Position numbers and translations under genes: made by a program. Under the pieces are notes generated by a model. That model saw only the letters and a program-made list of their open reading frames with translations, was not told the DNA's origin and made no database searches. Positions 36,530 to 45,051 of a stretch of 64,000 nucleotides of DNA are shown one piece after another. The DNA comes from Arthrobacter sp. YN (GTDB lineage: Bacteria; Actinomycetota; Actinomycetes; Actinomycetales; Micrococcaceae): the NCBI RefSeq assembly GCF_002224285.1, contig NZ_CP022436.1:806001-870000 (forward strand), given 5' to 3'. The first letter of the stretch is position 1; every line of letters starts with the position of its first letter.

Positions 36530-36835
36530 ATGCCGTCGTTCCAAACCAAGTTGAAGATCACTGGCCTCAAACCGGGGAATGCGCCTGAGTCAGTGATGGC
36601 CGCAGCCGTGGAAGCCTTGGAAACCCGCCACCACGTGGAGTCGAACCAGCTGGATATCGTGGGCGGCGTCCCCCAGATCAGCCTGCGCTTCACAGTGGGC
36701 GACCGCGATTATTCAGGTGAGAACGACGAAGCCCGGACATCGGCAGCCATGATGCGTGACGCCGTCGAACGCGTGGCCATCACGGGCAGCCTTTACGTTC
36801 TGCGCCGCAGCCGCGGACGCTGGTCTCCGGTCTAA
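36530..36835 (+). CDS. Conserved small actinobacterial protein, function unknown
   Basis: A 101-residue cytosolic protein with mixed alpha/beta character (KLKITGLKPGNAPESVMAAA, LDIVGGVPQISLRFTVGDRD, ending in YVLRRSRGRWSPV). I do not recognise a family. The 21 bp that encode its last residues and stop codon are duplicated directly downstream (36816-36857). The start lies 11 bp after the last 32-bp repeat and has no clear ribosome-binding site. Confidence 0.7.
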   Translation: MPSFQTKLKITGLKPGNAPESVMAAAVEALETRHHVESNQLDIVGGVPQISLRFTVGDRDYSGENDEARTSAAMMRDAVERVAITGSLYVLRRSRGRWSPV

Positions 36836-36857
36836 CGACGCTGGTCTCGGGTCTAAA
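36816..36857 (+). repeat. 21-bp tandem duplication across a stop codon
   Basis: GACGCTGGTCTCCGGTCTAA plus C (36816-36836) is followed by GACGCTGGTCTCGGGTCTAA plus A (36837-36857), two mismatches in 21. The copy adds a second in-register stop context and is probably neutral. Confidence 0.9.
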
Positions 36858-36866
36858 TCGGGGAAG

Positions 36867-37538
36867 TTACTCGGGCTGGGGTACGTCGCCGGGCTTGTCG
36901 GCGTCGTACGGTTCGTCCACGGGTGAGCGGCTGCCGCGGCGCCGCGTGACGATCAGCCCCACCACCACGCCGATCACCAGGCCGACGCCCACGCCGATGA
37001 GTGAACTGGCCCAGAAGGGAAGCTTGGTGGTGGAGCCGGTGAAGTAGCCGAGGCCCACTTGCCAGACCGCCCAGAGGACCGCGCCCAAGCCGGCGCAGAG
37101 GCTGAAACCGCGGACGGAGACGTTGGCGATGCCCGCCGCCGAGGACGTTGCGAGCCTGCCTCCGGGGATGAACCGTGCGCCGATGATGGCGCCGTAAGTG
37201 GAGGAGCGTCCGGCTTTGGCGATGGCCTCGTGGATTCCGCGGTGTATCCGACGACCCCATGACCACCGGTCCAGGACATGGCTGATGCGCCGTTTGAACA
37301 GGATAAAAACCGCCATGTCGCCGAGCCAGGATGCCAAGGCTGCAAGGAACAAGATCAGCCAGAAGTTGGCGTGGCCGTCGGCGGCGAGGGCACCGCCAGT
37401 GATCACGACCATTTCCGAGGGGATGGGCGGGAAGATGGCGTCGCCCAGCACAATGGGGACGATCCACAGGTAAATCGCGGATCCCCATGTCTCCGGGGCG
37501 GTGATGTCCATGGGCACAAGGTACCGCACTTGCCGCAT
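36867..37538 (-). CDS. DedA-family membrane protein
   Basis: A 223-residue integral membrane protein of the DedA/SNARE-associated (VTT) family, which includes lipid flippases. The hallmark region [18 protein letters not shown] and the later GRFIPG-type motif [17 protein letters not shown] are present, with about five helices and a basic/acidic C-terminal tail. ATG 37538 is chosen over ATG 37511 because GGAG lies six bases upstream. The same frame stays open far upstream, but that part lies antisense to the macro-domain gene and is not coding. Divergent from the macro-domain gene by 27 bp. Confidence 0.88.
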   Translation of the reverse strand: MRQVRYLVPMDITAPETWGSAIYLWIVPIVLGDAIFPPIPSEMVVITGGALAADGHANFWLILFLAALASWLGDMAVFILFKRRISHVLDRWSWGRRIHRGIHEAIAKAGRSSTYGAIIGARFIPGGRLATSSAAGIANVSVRGFSLCAGLGAVLWAVWQVGLGYFTGSTTKLPFWASSLIGVGVGLVIGVVVGLIVTRRRGSRSPVDEPYDADKPGDVPQPE

Positions 37539-37565
37539 CCGCCGCTCCGGCGCGAGACTGGCGCC

Positions 37566-38108
37566 ATGCGAATCGACATTTTGCGGGGGGACATCACCAC
37601 CCGCCCGGTGGATGCGATTGTCAACGCCGCCAACTCGTCTCTGCTCGGTGGAGGGGGAGTGGACGGTGCCATCCACAGGGCCGCGGGTCCGGAGCTCCTC
37701 GCCGCCTGCCGCGAACTGAGGCGCACCGAGTTGCCGGACGGGCTGCCGGTGGGCGCCGCCGTCGCGACCCCGGCCTTCGGGCTCCCTGCCCAGTGGGTGG
37801 TGCATACGGTGGGTCCCAGCCGGCACGCGGGGCAGACGGATCCGGCGCTGCTCGCCTCGTGTTTCCGCGAAAGCCTGAAAGTCGCGGCCGGGCTTGGTGC
37901 CAGGACGGTCGCCTTTCCCGCGATCAGCGCCGGAATTTACGGATGGGACGCCCGTCAGGTTGCCGAGGTAGCGTTCGACGCCGTGGGGTGGTTTACGTCG
38001 TCGTCTTCCGTCGGCGCGGCTGCGGACAGCCCGCTTGAGGTGGTGGAGTTCGTGCTGTTCTCGGAGGATACGACGGCGGTCTTCCGGACGGTGTTCGGAC
38101 TCCCATAG
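37566..38108 (+). CDS. Macro-domain protein (ADP-ribose/O-acetyl-ADP-ribose binding)
   Basis: A 180-residue single macro domain, likely hydrolysing O-acetyl-ADP-ribose or removing ADP-ribose. [20 protein letters not shown] then [19 protein letters not shown] is the ADP-ribose-binding motif; VVHTVGP and [20 protein letters not shown] complete the MacroD/YmdB pattern. The catalytic Asp of that class is present in GGVDGAIH. Convergent with the pseudouridine synthase gene, 4 bp apart. Confidence 0.93.
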   Translation: MRIDILRGDITTRPVDAIVNAANSSLLGGGGVDGAIHRAAGPELLAACRELRRTELPDGLPVGAAVATPAFGLPAQWVVHTVGPSRHAGQTDPALLASCFRESLKVAAGLGARTVAFPAISAGIYGWDARQVAEVAFDAVGWFTSSSSVGAAADSPLEVVEFVLFSEDTTAVFRTVFGLP

Positions 38109-38112
38109 CTGC

Positions 38113-39045
38113 TCAAGCGTGGGCTTCGCTGAGCTCCAACTGGCTGCGGTATTCCACGGGTTGTTTGGTAATGGGGTCAACAAACCGGATGCCGCGGGCC
38201 AGGAGTTGGAGCGGCTTGCTGTAATCGTCCGGGGCTTTGTCCAGCAGGTCCGGGTAAAAGGCATCGTTGATGATGCCCAGGCCCAACGAGGCCATGTGGA
38301 CGCGAAGTTGGTGCGTTTTTCCGGTGTGGGGTTCCAAACGGTACAGCGCGCGTTGGTGGGTGCCGGCGTCGAACGTTGTTGTTTGTTCGATCCGTGTTTC
38401 GGCGTTCGGTTCGCCGTCGATCACCTCGGCCAGCAGGTAGCTGCGGGACTTGGTCATGCGGTTGCGGACCACAGCGGGGAACTCGACGGCGGGATAGCCT
38501 GCGGCGGGCGTCGCGGCGGACACGCACTCGTATTCCTTCTGGACCTGGCGCTTCTCGAAGAGCACTTGGTACTTCCCGCGGGTCTCCGGGTTGGTGGACA
38601 GCAGGAGGAGGCCGGCGGTCATGCGGTCCAGCCGGTGCATGGGGATGAGGTCCGGAAGGTCCAGCAGGTTCCGGAGCCGGACCAGCGCAGACTCCTGGAT
38701 GTAGGTCCCACCGGGAGTGGTGGGCAGGAAGTGTGGCTTGTCCACCACCAGGATGTGCTCGTCCTGGTGAAGGATAGTGATTTCCACAGGCAGCCGCGTC
38801 TCTGGCGGCAAGGTCCGGTAGTACCAAATGAAGGTGTGGTCCTCCAGTTTGGTGTTGCGATCGAGGGGAACACCGCCTTCGCCCACGATCTCGCCGGCCT
38901 CGAAACGGTCCTCGATGCCTCGGGGGTCGATGTGTCCCCAGCGATGCATCATGTAGTCCATGGCGGTGGCCCACGGGCCCTCGTCCGGGAGGCGCAGACG
39001 GGTCGCGTTCACGCCGTCGCGCACGGGGAGGGGGGATTGCATCAC
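38113..39045 (-). CDS. RluA-family pseudouridine synthase
   Basis: Converts uridine to pseudouridine in rRNA or tRNA; 310 residues. The catalytic Asp is in PMHRLDRMTAGLLLLSTN, and HILVVDKPHFLPTTPGG plus PHTGKTHQLRVHMASLGLGI are RluA-family motifs. The N-terminal 90 residues resemble an S4-like region (GIEDRFEAGEIVGEGG). The target site cannot be told. Two possible starts, GTG 39045 and ATG 39042, differ by one residue. Confidence 0.92.
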   Translation of the reverse strand: MMQSPLPVRDGVNATRLRLPDEGPWATAMDYMMHRWGHIDPRGIEDRFEAGEIVGEGGVPLDRNTKLEDHTFIWYYRTLPPETRLPVEITILHQDEHILVVDKPHFLPTTPGGTYIQESALVRLRNLLDLPDLIPMHRLDRMTAGLLLLSTNPETRGKYQVLFEKRQVQKEYECVSAATPAAGYPAVEFPAVVRNRMTKSRSYLLAEVIDGEPNAETRIEQTTTFDAGTHQRALYRLEPHTGKTHQLRVHMASLGLGIINDAFYPDLLDKAPDDYSKPLQLLARGIRFVDPITKQPVEYRSQLELSEAHA

Positions 39046-39097
39046 CGGACAATTCTACTGTGGCCGGCAACGACGACGACTACCGACGATAAAAAAG

Positions 39098-39130
39098 TTC
39101 TTGACAAGAAAAGTTGTCGGTGACCATACT
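39098..39130 (+). promoter_or_regulatory. Leaderless promoter with palindromic operator over the -35 box
   Basis: TTGACA (39101-39106) and CATACT (39125-39130) are separated by 18 bp; the start codon is at 39137, six bases after the -10 box, so the transcript should begin at or next to the ATG. The -35 box is the centre of the perfect palindrome TTCTTG-A-CAAGAA (39098-39110), an ideal site for repression by the encoded regulator. Confidence 0.75.
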
Positions 39131-39136
39131 TGAAGC

Positions 39137-39781
39137 ATGTTGGACATCGAAGTGATCGAGGACCCGGCCGCGGCGGAAGCGTCGTTGGACCCGATCCGTA
39201 CCCGCATCCTCCACGAGCTCGCCGAGCCTGCGTCCGCAACACAGCTGGCCCTCAAGGTCGGCCTGCCGCGGCAGAAGGTGAACTACCACCTCAAAGCGCT
39301 CGAACGGCACGGGTTGGTTGAGCTGGTGGAAGAGCGGCGAAAAGGCAACGTCACCGAGCGCGTGGTGCGTGCAACGGCGGCCTCGTACCTGATCTCGCCC
39401 GTCGCCCTGGCCTCGGTGGCCCCGGATCCACGACGCTTCGCGGACCGCTTCTCCGCGTTTTGGCTTCTCTCCCTTGCCTCGCGCACCGTGCAGGAAATGG
39501 GCAAACTCATCTCCGGCGCCGCCGTGGCGAAGAAGAAGCTGGCCAGTTTCGCGATCGACGGAGAGATCACCTTCCGCTCTGCGGCGGAACGCGCAGCGTT
39601 CGCCGAAGAGCTCGGCGTGGCGGTGACCCGACTGGTGGATAAGTACCACGACGGCGCCGCTGCCGCGGAGGCGGGCGGGGCGCGCAAGCACCGGCTCGTC
39701 GTCGTGCTTCACCCCGCACTCAAGACGCAACAAGAGCCCTCGACAGATCAAACAGCAGAAAAGGACCAAGGCAATGACTGA
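39137..39781 (+). CDS. ArsR-like winged-helix regulator
   Basis: A 214-residue regulator. The winged helix occupies about residues 18-85: LDPIRTRILHELAEPASATQ, VGLPRQKVNYHLKALERHGL and LVEERRKGNVTERV. The C-terminal half is helical with no metal-binding Cys/His motif, so it probably senses a small molecule. It overlaps the next gene by 8 bp; pairs of an ArsR-type regulator and an SRPBCC protein are common in actinobacteria. No ribosome-binding site precedes the ATG, consistent with leaderless translation from the promoter at 39098-39130. Confidence 0.9.
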   Translation: MLDIEVIEDPAAAEASLDPIRTRILHELAEPASATQLALKVGLPRQKVNYHLKALERHGLVELVEERRKGNVTERVVRATAASYLISPVALASVAPDPRRFADRFSAFWLLSLASRTVQEMGKLISGAAVAKKKLASFAIDGEITFRSAAERAAFAEELGVAVTRLVDKYHDGAAAAEAGGARKHRLVVVLHPALKTQQEPSTDQTAEKDQGND

Positions 39782-40466
39782 CAACCGGAGATTCGACATC
39801 GTGGCGGACACTGAACTGCCCGGTACTCCCGAGCGGGTATGGAATGCCGTCACGGCGGACACAGCGGCTTGGATGTTCCCTACGGATCAGTGGCCCGACG
39901 TGAAGACCACCGAGGAGTTTCCCACGCACTTGGTGTCCCGGATGGATGGCCCGGACGGCTGGTTCAACCAGTTGGAGCATGTACTGGAACCGCTCGACGG
40001 CGGCCGGGCAAAGCTGCACTACGTCCACAGCGGGATCTTCGCCGACAACTGGGACGAGCAATACGACGGCGCCAGCAAGCACACCGAGTTCTATCTCCAC
40101 ACCTTGGGCCAGTACCTGCAGTACTTCGACGGTAAGCCCGTAGTGTTCACCGACATCCAGGCGCCCGCTTCTTCACAGACCCCCGAAGGATTTGTGCAGC
40201 TGAAGAAGGCCTTGGGTGTGGAGGATGTTGCTGCCGGCTCGCGATTCGACGTGAACGTCGACGGCGTGGGGCGGCTCAGCGGCGAGGTGGACTTCTCCAA
40301 CGGGAACTTCCTGGGACTGCGGACCGGCGACACCCTCTACCGCTTCTTCGGCCGCAATGCTTTCGGCGCGCCGGTGGGCATGACCGTGCACGAGTTCAGT
40401 GGTTCCGGTGACTCGGAGCTCACGGCCAAGGCCTGGGGCGGATTCCTGGAGAAGGTCTACCCGTAG
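39774..40466 (+). CDS. SRPBCC-domain protein (AHSA1-like), partner of the ArsR-like regulator
   Basis: A 230-residue protein with a START/AHSA1-type fold: FDIVADTELPGTPERVWNAV, TQWPD-like turn WMFPTDQWPD, LEHVLEPLDGGRAKLHYVHS, and the closing helix YLHTLGQYLQYF. A second segment (VDGVGRLSGEVDFSNGNFLG) extends it, ending in WGGFLEKVYP. Ligand unknown. Its ATG lies inside the regulator gene (8-bp overlap), so both are made from one transcript. Confidence 0.85.
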   Translation: MTDNRRFDIVADTELPGTPERVWNAVTADTAAWMFPTDQWPDVKTTEEFPTHLVSRMDGPDGWFNQLEHVLEPLDGGRAKLHYVHSGIFADNWDEQYDGASKHTEFYLHTLGQYLQYFDGKPVVFTDIQAPASSQTPEGFVQLKKALGVEDVAAGSRFDVNVDGVGRLSGEVDFSNGNFLGLRTGDTLYRFFGRNAFGAPVGMTVHEFSGSGDSELTAKAWGGFLEKVYP

Positions 40467-40476
40467 GCGGAGCGGG

Positions 40477-41051
40477 TTAGGCGGCCCAGGCCCGTGCCAC
40501 GGATTCCAGGGCCGCCTCGTAGACTCCAGCCCAGTCCGTTGCGGGGTCATTCATTTGCGCCAACTCAAGGCTGACCAGTCCGTGGACCTGCCCCAAACCG
40601 CCATCGCCACCATGGTGGGATCGTCGTTGCGGAGCACTCCGGTTGACTGGGCAGCCACCACCGCCTCCACCAAGGGGAGCATTGAATCCGAGGCGACGTC
40701 CGGCGTCGGGCTGCAGTCAACGTAGGCGGCCAATGCGCCGCCGAACATGAGCCGGTACAACGCCGGATGTTCCAAGGCCCACGCCCGGTAGGCGCGCCCA
40801 AGCTCCAACAGTCCGCCCTTCGCGGCTTCCTTTTGAGAGTCGCCGAAAGATCGAAAACCGTCGTCAACGGCGGCCGTCAGCAGCTGCGCCTTGCCGCCGA
40901 ACAGCGAGTAAATGGCCGTGGTGGAGGTCTCTGCCGCGGCGGCGACGTCTCGAAGAGTGACGCGGGCAGGTCCTTCGCGGTCCACGAGGTCTGCGGTGAC
41001 GGCCAAAAGACGCTGCTGGACGTGCTGATCATGAACGATGGGTCTTGCCAT
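40477..41051 (-). pseudogene. TetR-family regulator with a one-base deletion in the WHG domain
   Basis: From ATG 41051 the reading gives a TetR helix-turn-helix (LRDVAAAAETSTTAIYSLFG) and ligand domain up to MVAMAVWG, then runs into RSTDWSALSWRK and stops at 40551. In the next frame the sequence continues as GQVHGLVSLELAQMND and ends ESVARAWAA at 40477, which is the expected W-HGL-LE (WHG-type) C-terminus. Adding one G to the GGGG run near 40593-40597 restores a 191-residue protein. Span 575 bp is one short of a multiple of three. Sequencing error or a recent mutation. Divergent from the DUF4188 gene, with operator-like repeats between. Confidence 0.88.
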
Positions 41052-41061
41052 GCCTCCAAGT

Positions 41062-41097
41062 GTTTCATAACATTGTTTCATAACAACGTTACGAAAC
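41062..41097. promoter_or_regulatory. Operator cluster between TetR and DUF4188 genes
   Basis: GTTTCATAAC occurs at 41062-41071 and 41075-41084, and its inverted form GTTACGAAAC at 41088-41097 (one mismatch). The second and third make a 10-bp inverted repeat with a 3-base spacer in the 79-bp divergent region, a typical TetR operator arrangement. Confidence 0.7.
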
Positions 41098-41130
41098 TCG
41101 CAGTCAAGACCGCAGTCAGGAAGGATTCGC

Positions 41131-41625
41131 ATGGCACAGGAGATTTTCCCCGGCCGCTTCACGGCGGACATCGAGCGCGACACCGTGACCGTTTTCCTCA
41201 TCGGGATGCGCGCCAACCGGTGGTGGAAGATGGGCCGCGTGGCGAAGGTTGCCTCGGCCATGCCCGCCATGATGCGGCACCTCGCAGAAAACCCCGGGGC
41301 TGGATTGCTCGGCAGTGAGCAGTGGTTCGGGCGGACCACCATGCTGCTCAGCTACTGGGAAAGCCCCGGGCATCTGCGCAAATTTGCTGCTGACAAGGAT
41401 TCGCCGCATCTGGGTCCGTGGCGGAAATTCATGAAGGAGATTGCGGGCAGCGGCGACGTTGGTGTGTGGCACGAAACGTATCAGGTTCCGGCGTCGGGCA
41501 TTGAAGTGGTGTACAACGGGATGCCGCTGTTCGGGCTGGCCAAGGCAACCTCGCATGTCCCAGTGGGCCCTGGCAGCAACACGGCGAAGCAGCGCATGGG
41601 CGGGAAGCGGAGTGCGGCGGCTTAG
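41131..41625 (+). CDS. DUF4188 (monooxygenase-like) protein
   Basis: A 164-residue protein of the DUF4188 family, related to haem-containing or ferredoxin-like monooxygenase folds. Motifs: IERDTVTVFLIGMRANRWWK at the N-terminus, SYWESPGHLRKFAADKDSPH, and VWHETYQVPASGIEVVYNGM with the family His. Function is not established for the family. AGGAAGG lies seven bases before ATG 41131. Likely repressed by the divergent TetR protein; if that regulator is really broken, expression would be constitutive. Confidence 0.87.
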   Translation: MAQEIFPGRFTADIERDTVTVFLIGMRANRWWKMGRVAKVASAMPAMMRHLAENPGAGLLGSEQWFGRTTMLLSYWESPGHLRKFAADKDSPHLGPWRKFMKEIAGSGDVGVWHETYQVPASGIEVVYNGMPLFGLAKATSHVPVGPGSNTAKQRMGGKRSAAA

Positions 41626-43076
41626 GCAACCGCGACGACGGCGGGTCGCGCGGCCTTGAGGGTACGGCGCAAGTGGGGGGCGGCGTCGAGCTTGTCCTGG
41701 GCGGCGCGGAGCGCACCGACGGCAAACTCCAACTGCGCGGGCGGCAAGGTGTAGGGCACGCGCAGGTAGTGCTCGAACGCTCCGCCCACTCCAAAGCGCG
41801 GACCGGCGGCCAAGCGGAGCCCGAAGTCGGGTGCGAGCACCGTCAGCGCTGTGCTGCACGGCGAGGGAATTCGGCACCAGGCGGTGAGTCCGCCCTGTGG
41901 TCGCTCCACCTCCCAGGATGGTAAGTACTCCGCCAGCAACCCCAACAGCGATTCCCGGTTGCGCCGGAGTTCCTCCAGCCGGGCGTCCAATGGCTCCGAG
42001 AATGACCTGATCAGGCGCGCAGCCGCCAACTGTTCCACCACGGGGCCGCCCAAATCCATGACGGTCCTCGTCGCGACAAAACGGGTAATCATCGCTTCAT
42101 CGGCCCGGATCCACCCGGTCCTGAGACCTGCCCAATGCGATTTGCTCAGCGACCCAATGGACACCACGGCGGGACTGAAGGACGACATGGGAGCCGTGCG
42201 GACGCCGTCGAGGTTCAAACCCCGCAACGTTTCATCCACCACCAGCACTGTCCCGGACGCGGTTGCCGCGCGCACCAAACGCCGCCGCTGCAGATCCGAC
42301 ATGATGCGCCCTGTTGGATTGTGGAAGTCCGGTACGAGATAGGCCATAGCGGGTCGCTGGTTGTTCATGGTGGCGACCATCGCGTCAATGTCCCAGGCAG
42401 GAGAAATGCCGGCGGGTAACGCCACCGGCAGCGGTTTGCAGCCGGCGGAGCGGATGGCGTCCAGCGCGTTGGGATAGGTGGGGTGTTCCACCAGGACCCG
42501 GTCCTGCTTTCCGGCGAGCGTCCGCAGCACAATATTGAGGGCATGCTGGGCGCCGGAGGTGACCAGGATCTGGCCGGCTGTGGTGGGCACGCCCTCGGCG
42601 GTGTATTTTTCCGCGATGGCTTCACGCAGGGCGGGTACGCCGACGGCGTCGTACCCAAAGCCCGGCAAGAGTGCCGGCAGCTCGGTCAGTGCCTCCGCGA
42701 ACGCCCGATGCACCACTTCTCCGGCGGCGGGCAGCGATGCATAGGCGAGGTCCAGCAGCCCGTCCGGAACGGCAAGCCCGGGCGCGCTGACCGGCACCGT
42801 GCGGTGCGGGATGCAGGTCCTGCCGCGGCTGCCCTGCCCGGCAGTGAGGAAACCCTGCTCGCGCAGGCTCGCATAGGCGGCGGTGACGGTAGTACGGCTG
42901 AGGCCAAGTGTCTGGGCGAGTGCGCGTTCGCTGGGCAGTGCGACGTCCAGTGGGATGCGCCCATCCATCACCAGCAAACGCACGACGTCGGCCAACTCGC
43001 GGTAGGCGGGCAGGGCGCCGGAGTTCCAGGAGCCCAGGAGGCGAACGAGAGCAGTGGGATTCAGTGAGCCGGACAT
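41622..43076 (-). CDS. MocR-type GntR/aminotransferase regulator (YczR-like)
   Basis: PLP-dependent transcription factor of 484 residues. The GntR winged helix is at about 20-85 (PAYRELADVVRLLVMDGRIP, LPSERALAQTLGLSRTTVTA), joined to a type I aminotransferase fold with SLSKSHWAGLRTGW, the PLP lysine. PDFHNPTGRIMS and LVVDETLRGLNLDG are cofactor-pocket segments. It is divergent from a YczE-family membrane gene; the MocR-YczE pair is a well known arrangement, and the regulator is expected to control that gene. Its own promoter looks leaderless: TTGCAT and AATACT lie upstream with the -10 box six bases before ATG 43076. Confidence 0.93.
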   Translation of the reverse strand: MSGSLNPTALVRLLGSWNSGALPAYRELADVVRLLVMDGRIPLDVALPSERALAQTLGLSRTTVTAAYASLREQGFLTAGQGSRGRTCIPHRTVPVSAPGLAVPDGLLDLAYASLPAAGEVVHRAFAEALTELPALLPGFGYDAVGVPALREAIAEKYTAEGVPTTAGQILVTSGAQHALNIVLRTLAGKQDRVLVEHPTYPNALDAIRSAGCKPLPVALPAGISPAWDIDAMVATMNNQRPAMAYLVPDFHNPTGRIMSDLQRRRLVRAATASGTVLVVDETLRGLNLDGVRTAPMSSFSPAVVSIGSLSKSHWAGLRTGWIRADEAMITRFVATRTVMDLGGPVVEQLAAARLIRSFSEPLDARLEELRRNRESLLGLLAEYLPSWEVERPQGGLTAWCRIPSPCSTALTVLAPDFGLRLAAGPRFGVGGAFEHYLRVPYTLPPAQLEFAVGALRAAQDKLDAAPHLRRTLKAARPAVVAVA

Positions 43077-43082
43077 AAGACC

Positions 43083-43118
43083 AGTATTCCAAACTGGCTA
43101 TGGAATGCAAGGCCAGTT
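43083..43118. promoter_or_regulatory. Divergent MocR/YczE promoter-operator
   Basis: Minus strand: -35 TTGCAT (43105-43110), 16-bp spacer, -10 AATACT (43083-43088), then six bases to the ATG. AACTGGC (43092-43098) inside the spacer and GCCAGTT (43112-43118) form an inverted repeat, placing a regulator across the promoter. Confidence 0.65.
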
Positions 43119-43137
43119 AACGTGGATGATGGGCATC

Positions 43138-43794
43138 ATGATGACCCGAAGAATCACACAACTCCTGATCGGCCTCGCGATGTATGGCATCTCCTTGGCC
43201 ATGTTCATCCGGGCAGGCCTTGGCTTGGACCCCTGGGACGTGTTCCACCAGGGTGTGTCCCAGAAGACCGGCTTCAGTATTGGCGTTGTGGTCATCGCGG
43301 TCAGCTTCCTTGTCCTGCTCCTCTGGATTCCGTTGCGGCAAATGCCAGGGATCGGAACCATCGCCAACGCGGTGCTCGTGGGACTCTTTGCCGACCTTGG
43401 ACTGTGGCTGATCCCCGGGTTCTCCCACCTGGGAGGCCAGATCGCCATGCTTGCCGGAGCCGTGATCCTCAACGGTATTGCTTCTGCCTGCTACATCGGC
43501 GCCCGCCTCGGTCCCGGCGCCCGCGATGGCCTCATGACGGGCCTGGTTCGCCGCACGGGATGGTCCGTGCGACTGGTGCGCACCGGCATCGAAGTGGTGG
43601 TCCTTGCCGTGGGCTTCCTGCTGGGAGGCTCCGTAGGTGTGGGAACCGTGGTCTACGCCTTGGCGATTGGCCCGATCGTGCAAGTGCTGCTGCCGAAATT
43701 CATGGTTCCGGAACGGGTCAAGGCCACGGACGGCACGACTTCCGGTCCGGCAACGGAACCTGTGGAAGCCGTGCCGACAGCGCCCGCTGCCTAA
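43138..43794 (+). CDS. yczE: YczE/YitT-family membrane protein
   Basis: A 218-residue membrane protein with five predicted helices. The N-terminus QLLIGLAMYGISLAMFIRAG then LGLDPWDVFHQGVS is the YczE signature; NGIASACYIGARLGPGARDG and VYALAIGPIVQVLLPKFM follow the family. In Bacillus, YczE affects surfactin production and export of cellular components, but the transported substrate is unknown. GGATGATGGG precedes ATG 43138; a second ATG follows immediately at 43141. Target of the divergent MocR regulator. Confidence 0.9.
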   Translation: MMTRRITQLLIGLAMYGISLAMFIRAGLGLDPWDVFHQGVSQKTGFSIGVVVIAVSFLVLLLWIPLRQMPGIGTIANAVLVGLFADLGLWLIPGFSHLGGQIAMLAGAVILNGIASACYIGARLGPGARDGLMTGLVRRTGWSVRLVRTGIEVVVLAVGFLLGGSVGVGTVVYALAIGPIVQVLLPKFMVPERVKATDGTTSGPATEPVEAVPTAPAA

Positions 43795-43818
43795 GCCCAG
43801 CCGCTTGACCGGCGCAAC

Positions 43819-45051
43819 CTAGCGGCACACCCCCAGATCCTCGCCGTACCGCAACCAGTCCGGCAGGTCCTGCGTCAGGGCATCGCGGATGGCGGGCGTT
43901 CCAGCGCTGCGCCAATCGACGTCGTCGTTAATTTCTATCTCGTACTTCTTCCACTCGAACCAGTTGATCATTTTCAATTGCGGAAACTGTTGGTGGGTTT
44001 CGGGGGAGAAGACCTGGCGCCACCAGGCCCGCTTGACGTCCAGCTCTGACGCTCCACCGCGCGCCGGCGTGAAGATCGCAGCCGTCTCCGGAATCCCTAC
44101 CGGCTTCTGATGGTCCACTCCGTAGACCTGGTAGAAGTCCGGGACGGCACTGTCATCGCCTGCGGTTCCGTTGTAGGTGCCGGTAAGCATGGCCAGGAAT
44201 TTGCCCGGCTCGGAGATGTCGTTGTTGCCCCAGGGTCGTTGGTTGCCCCAGTGATACAGCGACACGCCCACCCAATCCACGGCGTCATCCCCTGGGTAAT
44301 AGGGGGCGTAGGTGTCATCGTTCATGGTGAGCGTACCGTCGTGGTCAGTGTCCAGGGTAGCGAAGTCCGGGGTGCCCGGTCTGGCGGCGAACTGGCCTCC
44401 CGTGAACGGGTAGCCACCGCCGTAGTTCGGTGCCCACATCATGGACGTACCCGGCGCCTGGGTATGCACGGCTGCTGCCACCTTTCGGAAAACCTCCACG
44501 TAGCGCAGCGGCTGCTGGCCCCAGGAATACCAGGAACCGTTCATCTCATGCGCAAAGCGCACGACGACGGGCGTCCCCTGATCGTTGATGGCCCGTAAGT
44601 CGGTGGCCAACGTGGCGATCACTTCGTCGCTCATGGTCGCCAAACCACCGTGTGGTTCCAGCGTCAGGAGAAGGACGCCGCCTGTGGGACGGACCTGGGT
44701 GACGGCGTTGGTGGTGTGGGACCACGTTTCGTCGTCGTATGGGATGTCCGAAAACTGGACCACCACCGCCGGATCATGCCCGAGATTGGCCTGGTGTTCT
44801 GCAAGGGTTTCAGAGTTCCAGTCCAGGTTGACGCCCAGCAACACCCCGTCCTTGGGCACGATGGTGGAAGCATCCACAGCCCTGCAGAGGGAGAGCGCCT
44901 GCACCACCGGCACCACCTCCTTGGACGCGAAACCCAGTCCAGTGGCGGCGAGGGCCGTCACCACCAACGGGATGAGCAGGCTGGCCCGCCGGCGCTTGCG
45001 ATTCGGGTGGCCGCTGAAGGTGGGAGGTGCCGGCGCCACCGTCATCCCCAT
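43819..45051 (-). CDS. Glycoside hydrolase family 26-like protein, membrane-anchored
   Basis: A 410-residue extracellular beta-glycanase. A basic N-terminus and one hydrophobic segment (ASLLIPLVVTALAATGLGF, about 23-41) act as signal anchor. The GH26 acid/base Glu is in VRFAHEMNGSWYSWG (about residue 170) and the nucleophile is probably in PVGIPETAAIF. An acidic loop LDTDHDGTLTMNDDTY near residue 240 resembles an EF-hand/dockerin calcium loop. GH26 includes mannanases and beta-1,3-1,4-glucanases. It ends an operon with a BcsA-like synthase and a STAS protein, so it probably trims or edits that polymer. The second ATG (45045, ATGA overlap with the STAS stop) is as likely a start as 45051. Confidence 0.85.
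   Translation of the reverse strand: MGMTVAPAPPTFSGHPNRKRRRASLLIPLVVTALAATGLGFASKEVVPVVQALSLCRAVDASTIVPKDGVLLGVNLDWNSETLAEHQANLGHDPAVVVQFSDIPYDDETWSHTTNAVTQVRPTGGVLLLTLEPHGGLATMSDEVIATLATDLRAINDQGTPVVVRFAHEMNGSWYSWGQQPLRYVEVFRKVAAAVHTQAPGTSMMWAPNYGGGYPFTGGQFAARPGTPDFATLDTDHDGTLTMNDDTYAPYYPGDDAVDWVGVSLYHWGNQRPWGNNDISEPGKFLAMLTGTYNGTAGDDSAVPDFYQVYGVDHQKPVGIPETAAIFTPARGGASELDVKRAWWRQVFSPETHQQFPQLKMINWFEWKKYEIEINDDVDWRSAGTPAIRDALTQDLPDWLRYGEDLGVCR

Noticed and set aside
36867..38264. Single 465-residue minus-strand gene covering DedA and more
   Set aside because: The upstream half lies antisense to a clear macro-domain gene; a DedA start with a ribosome-binding site exists at 37538.
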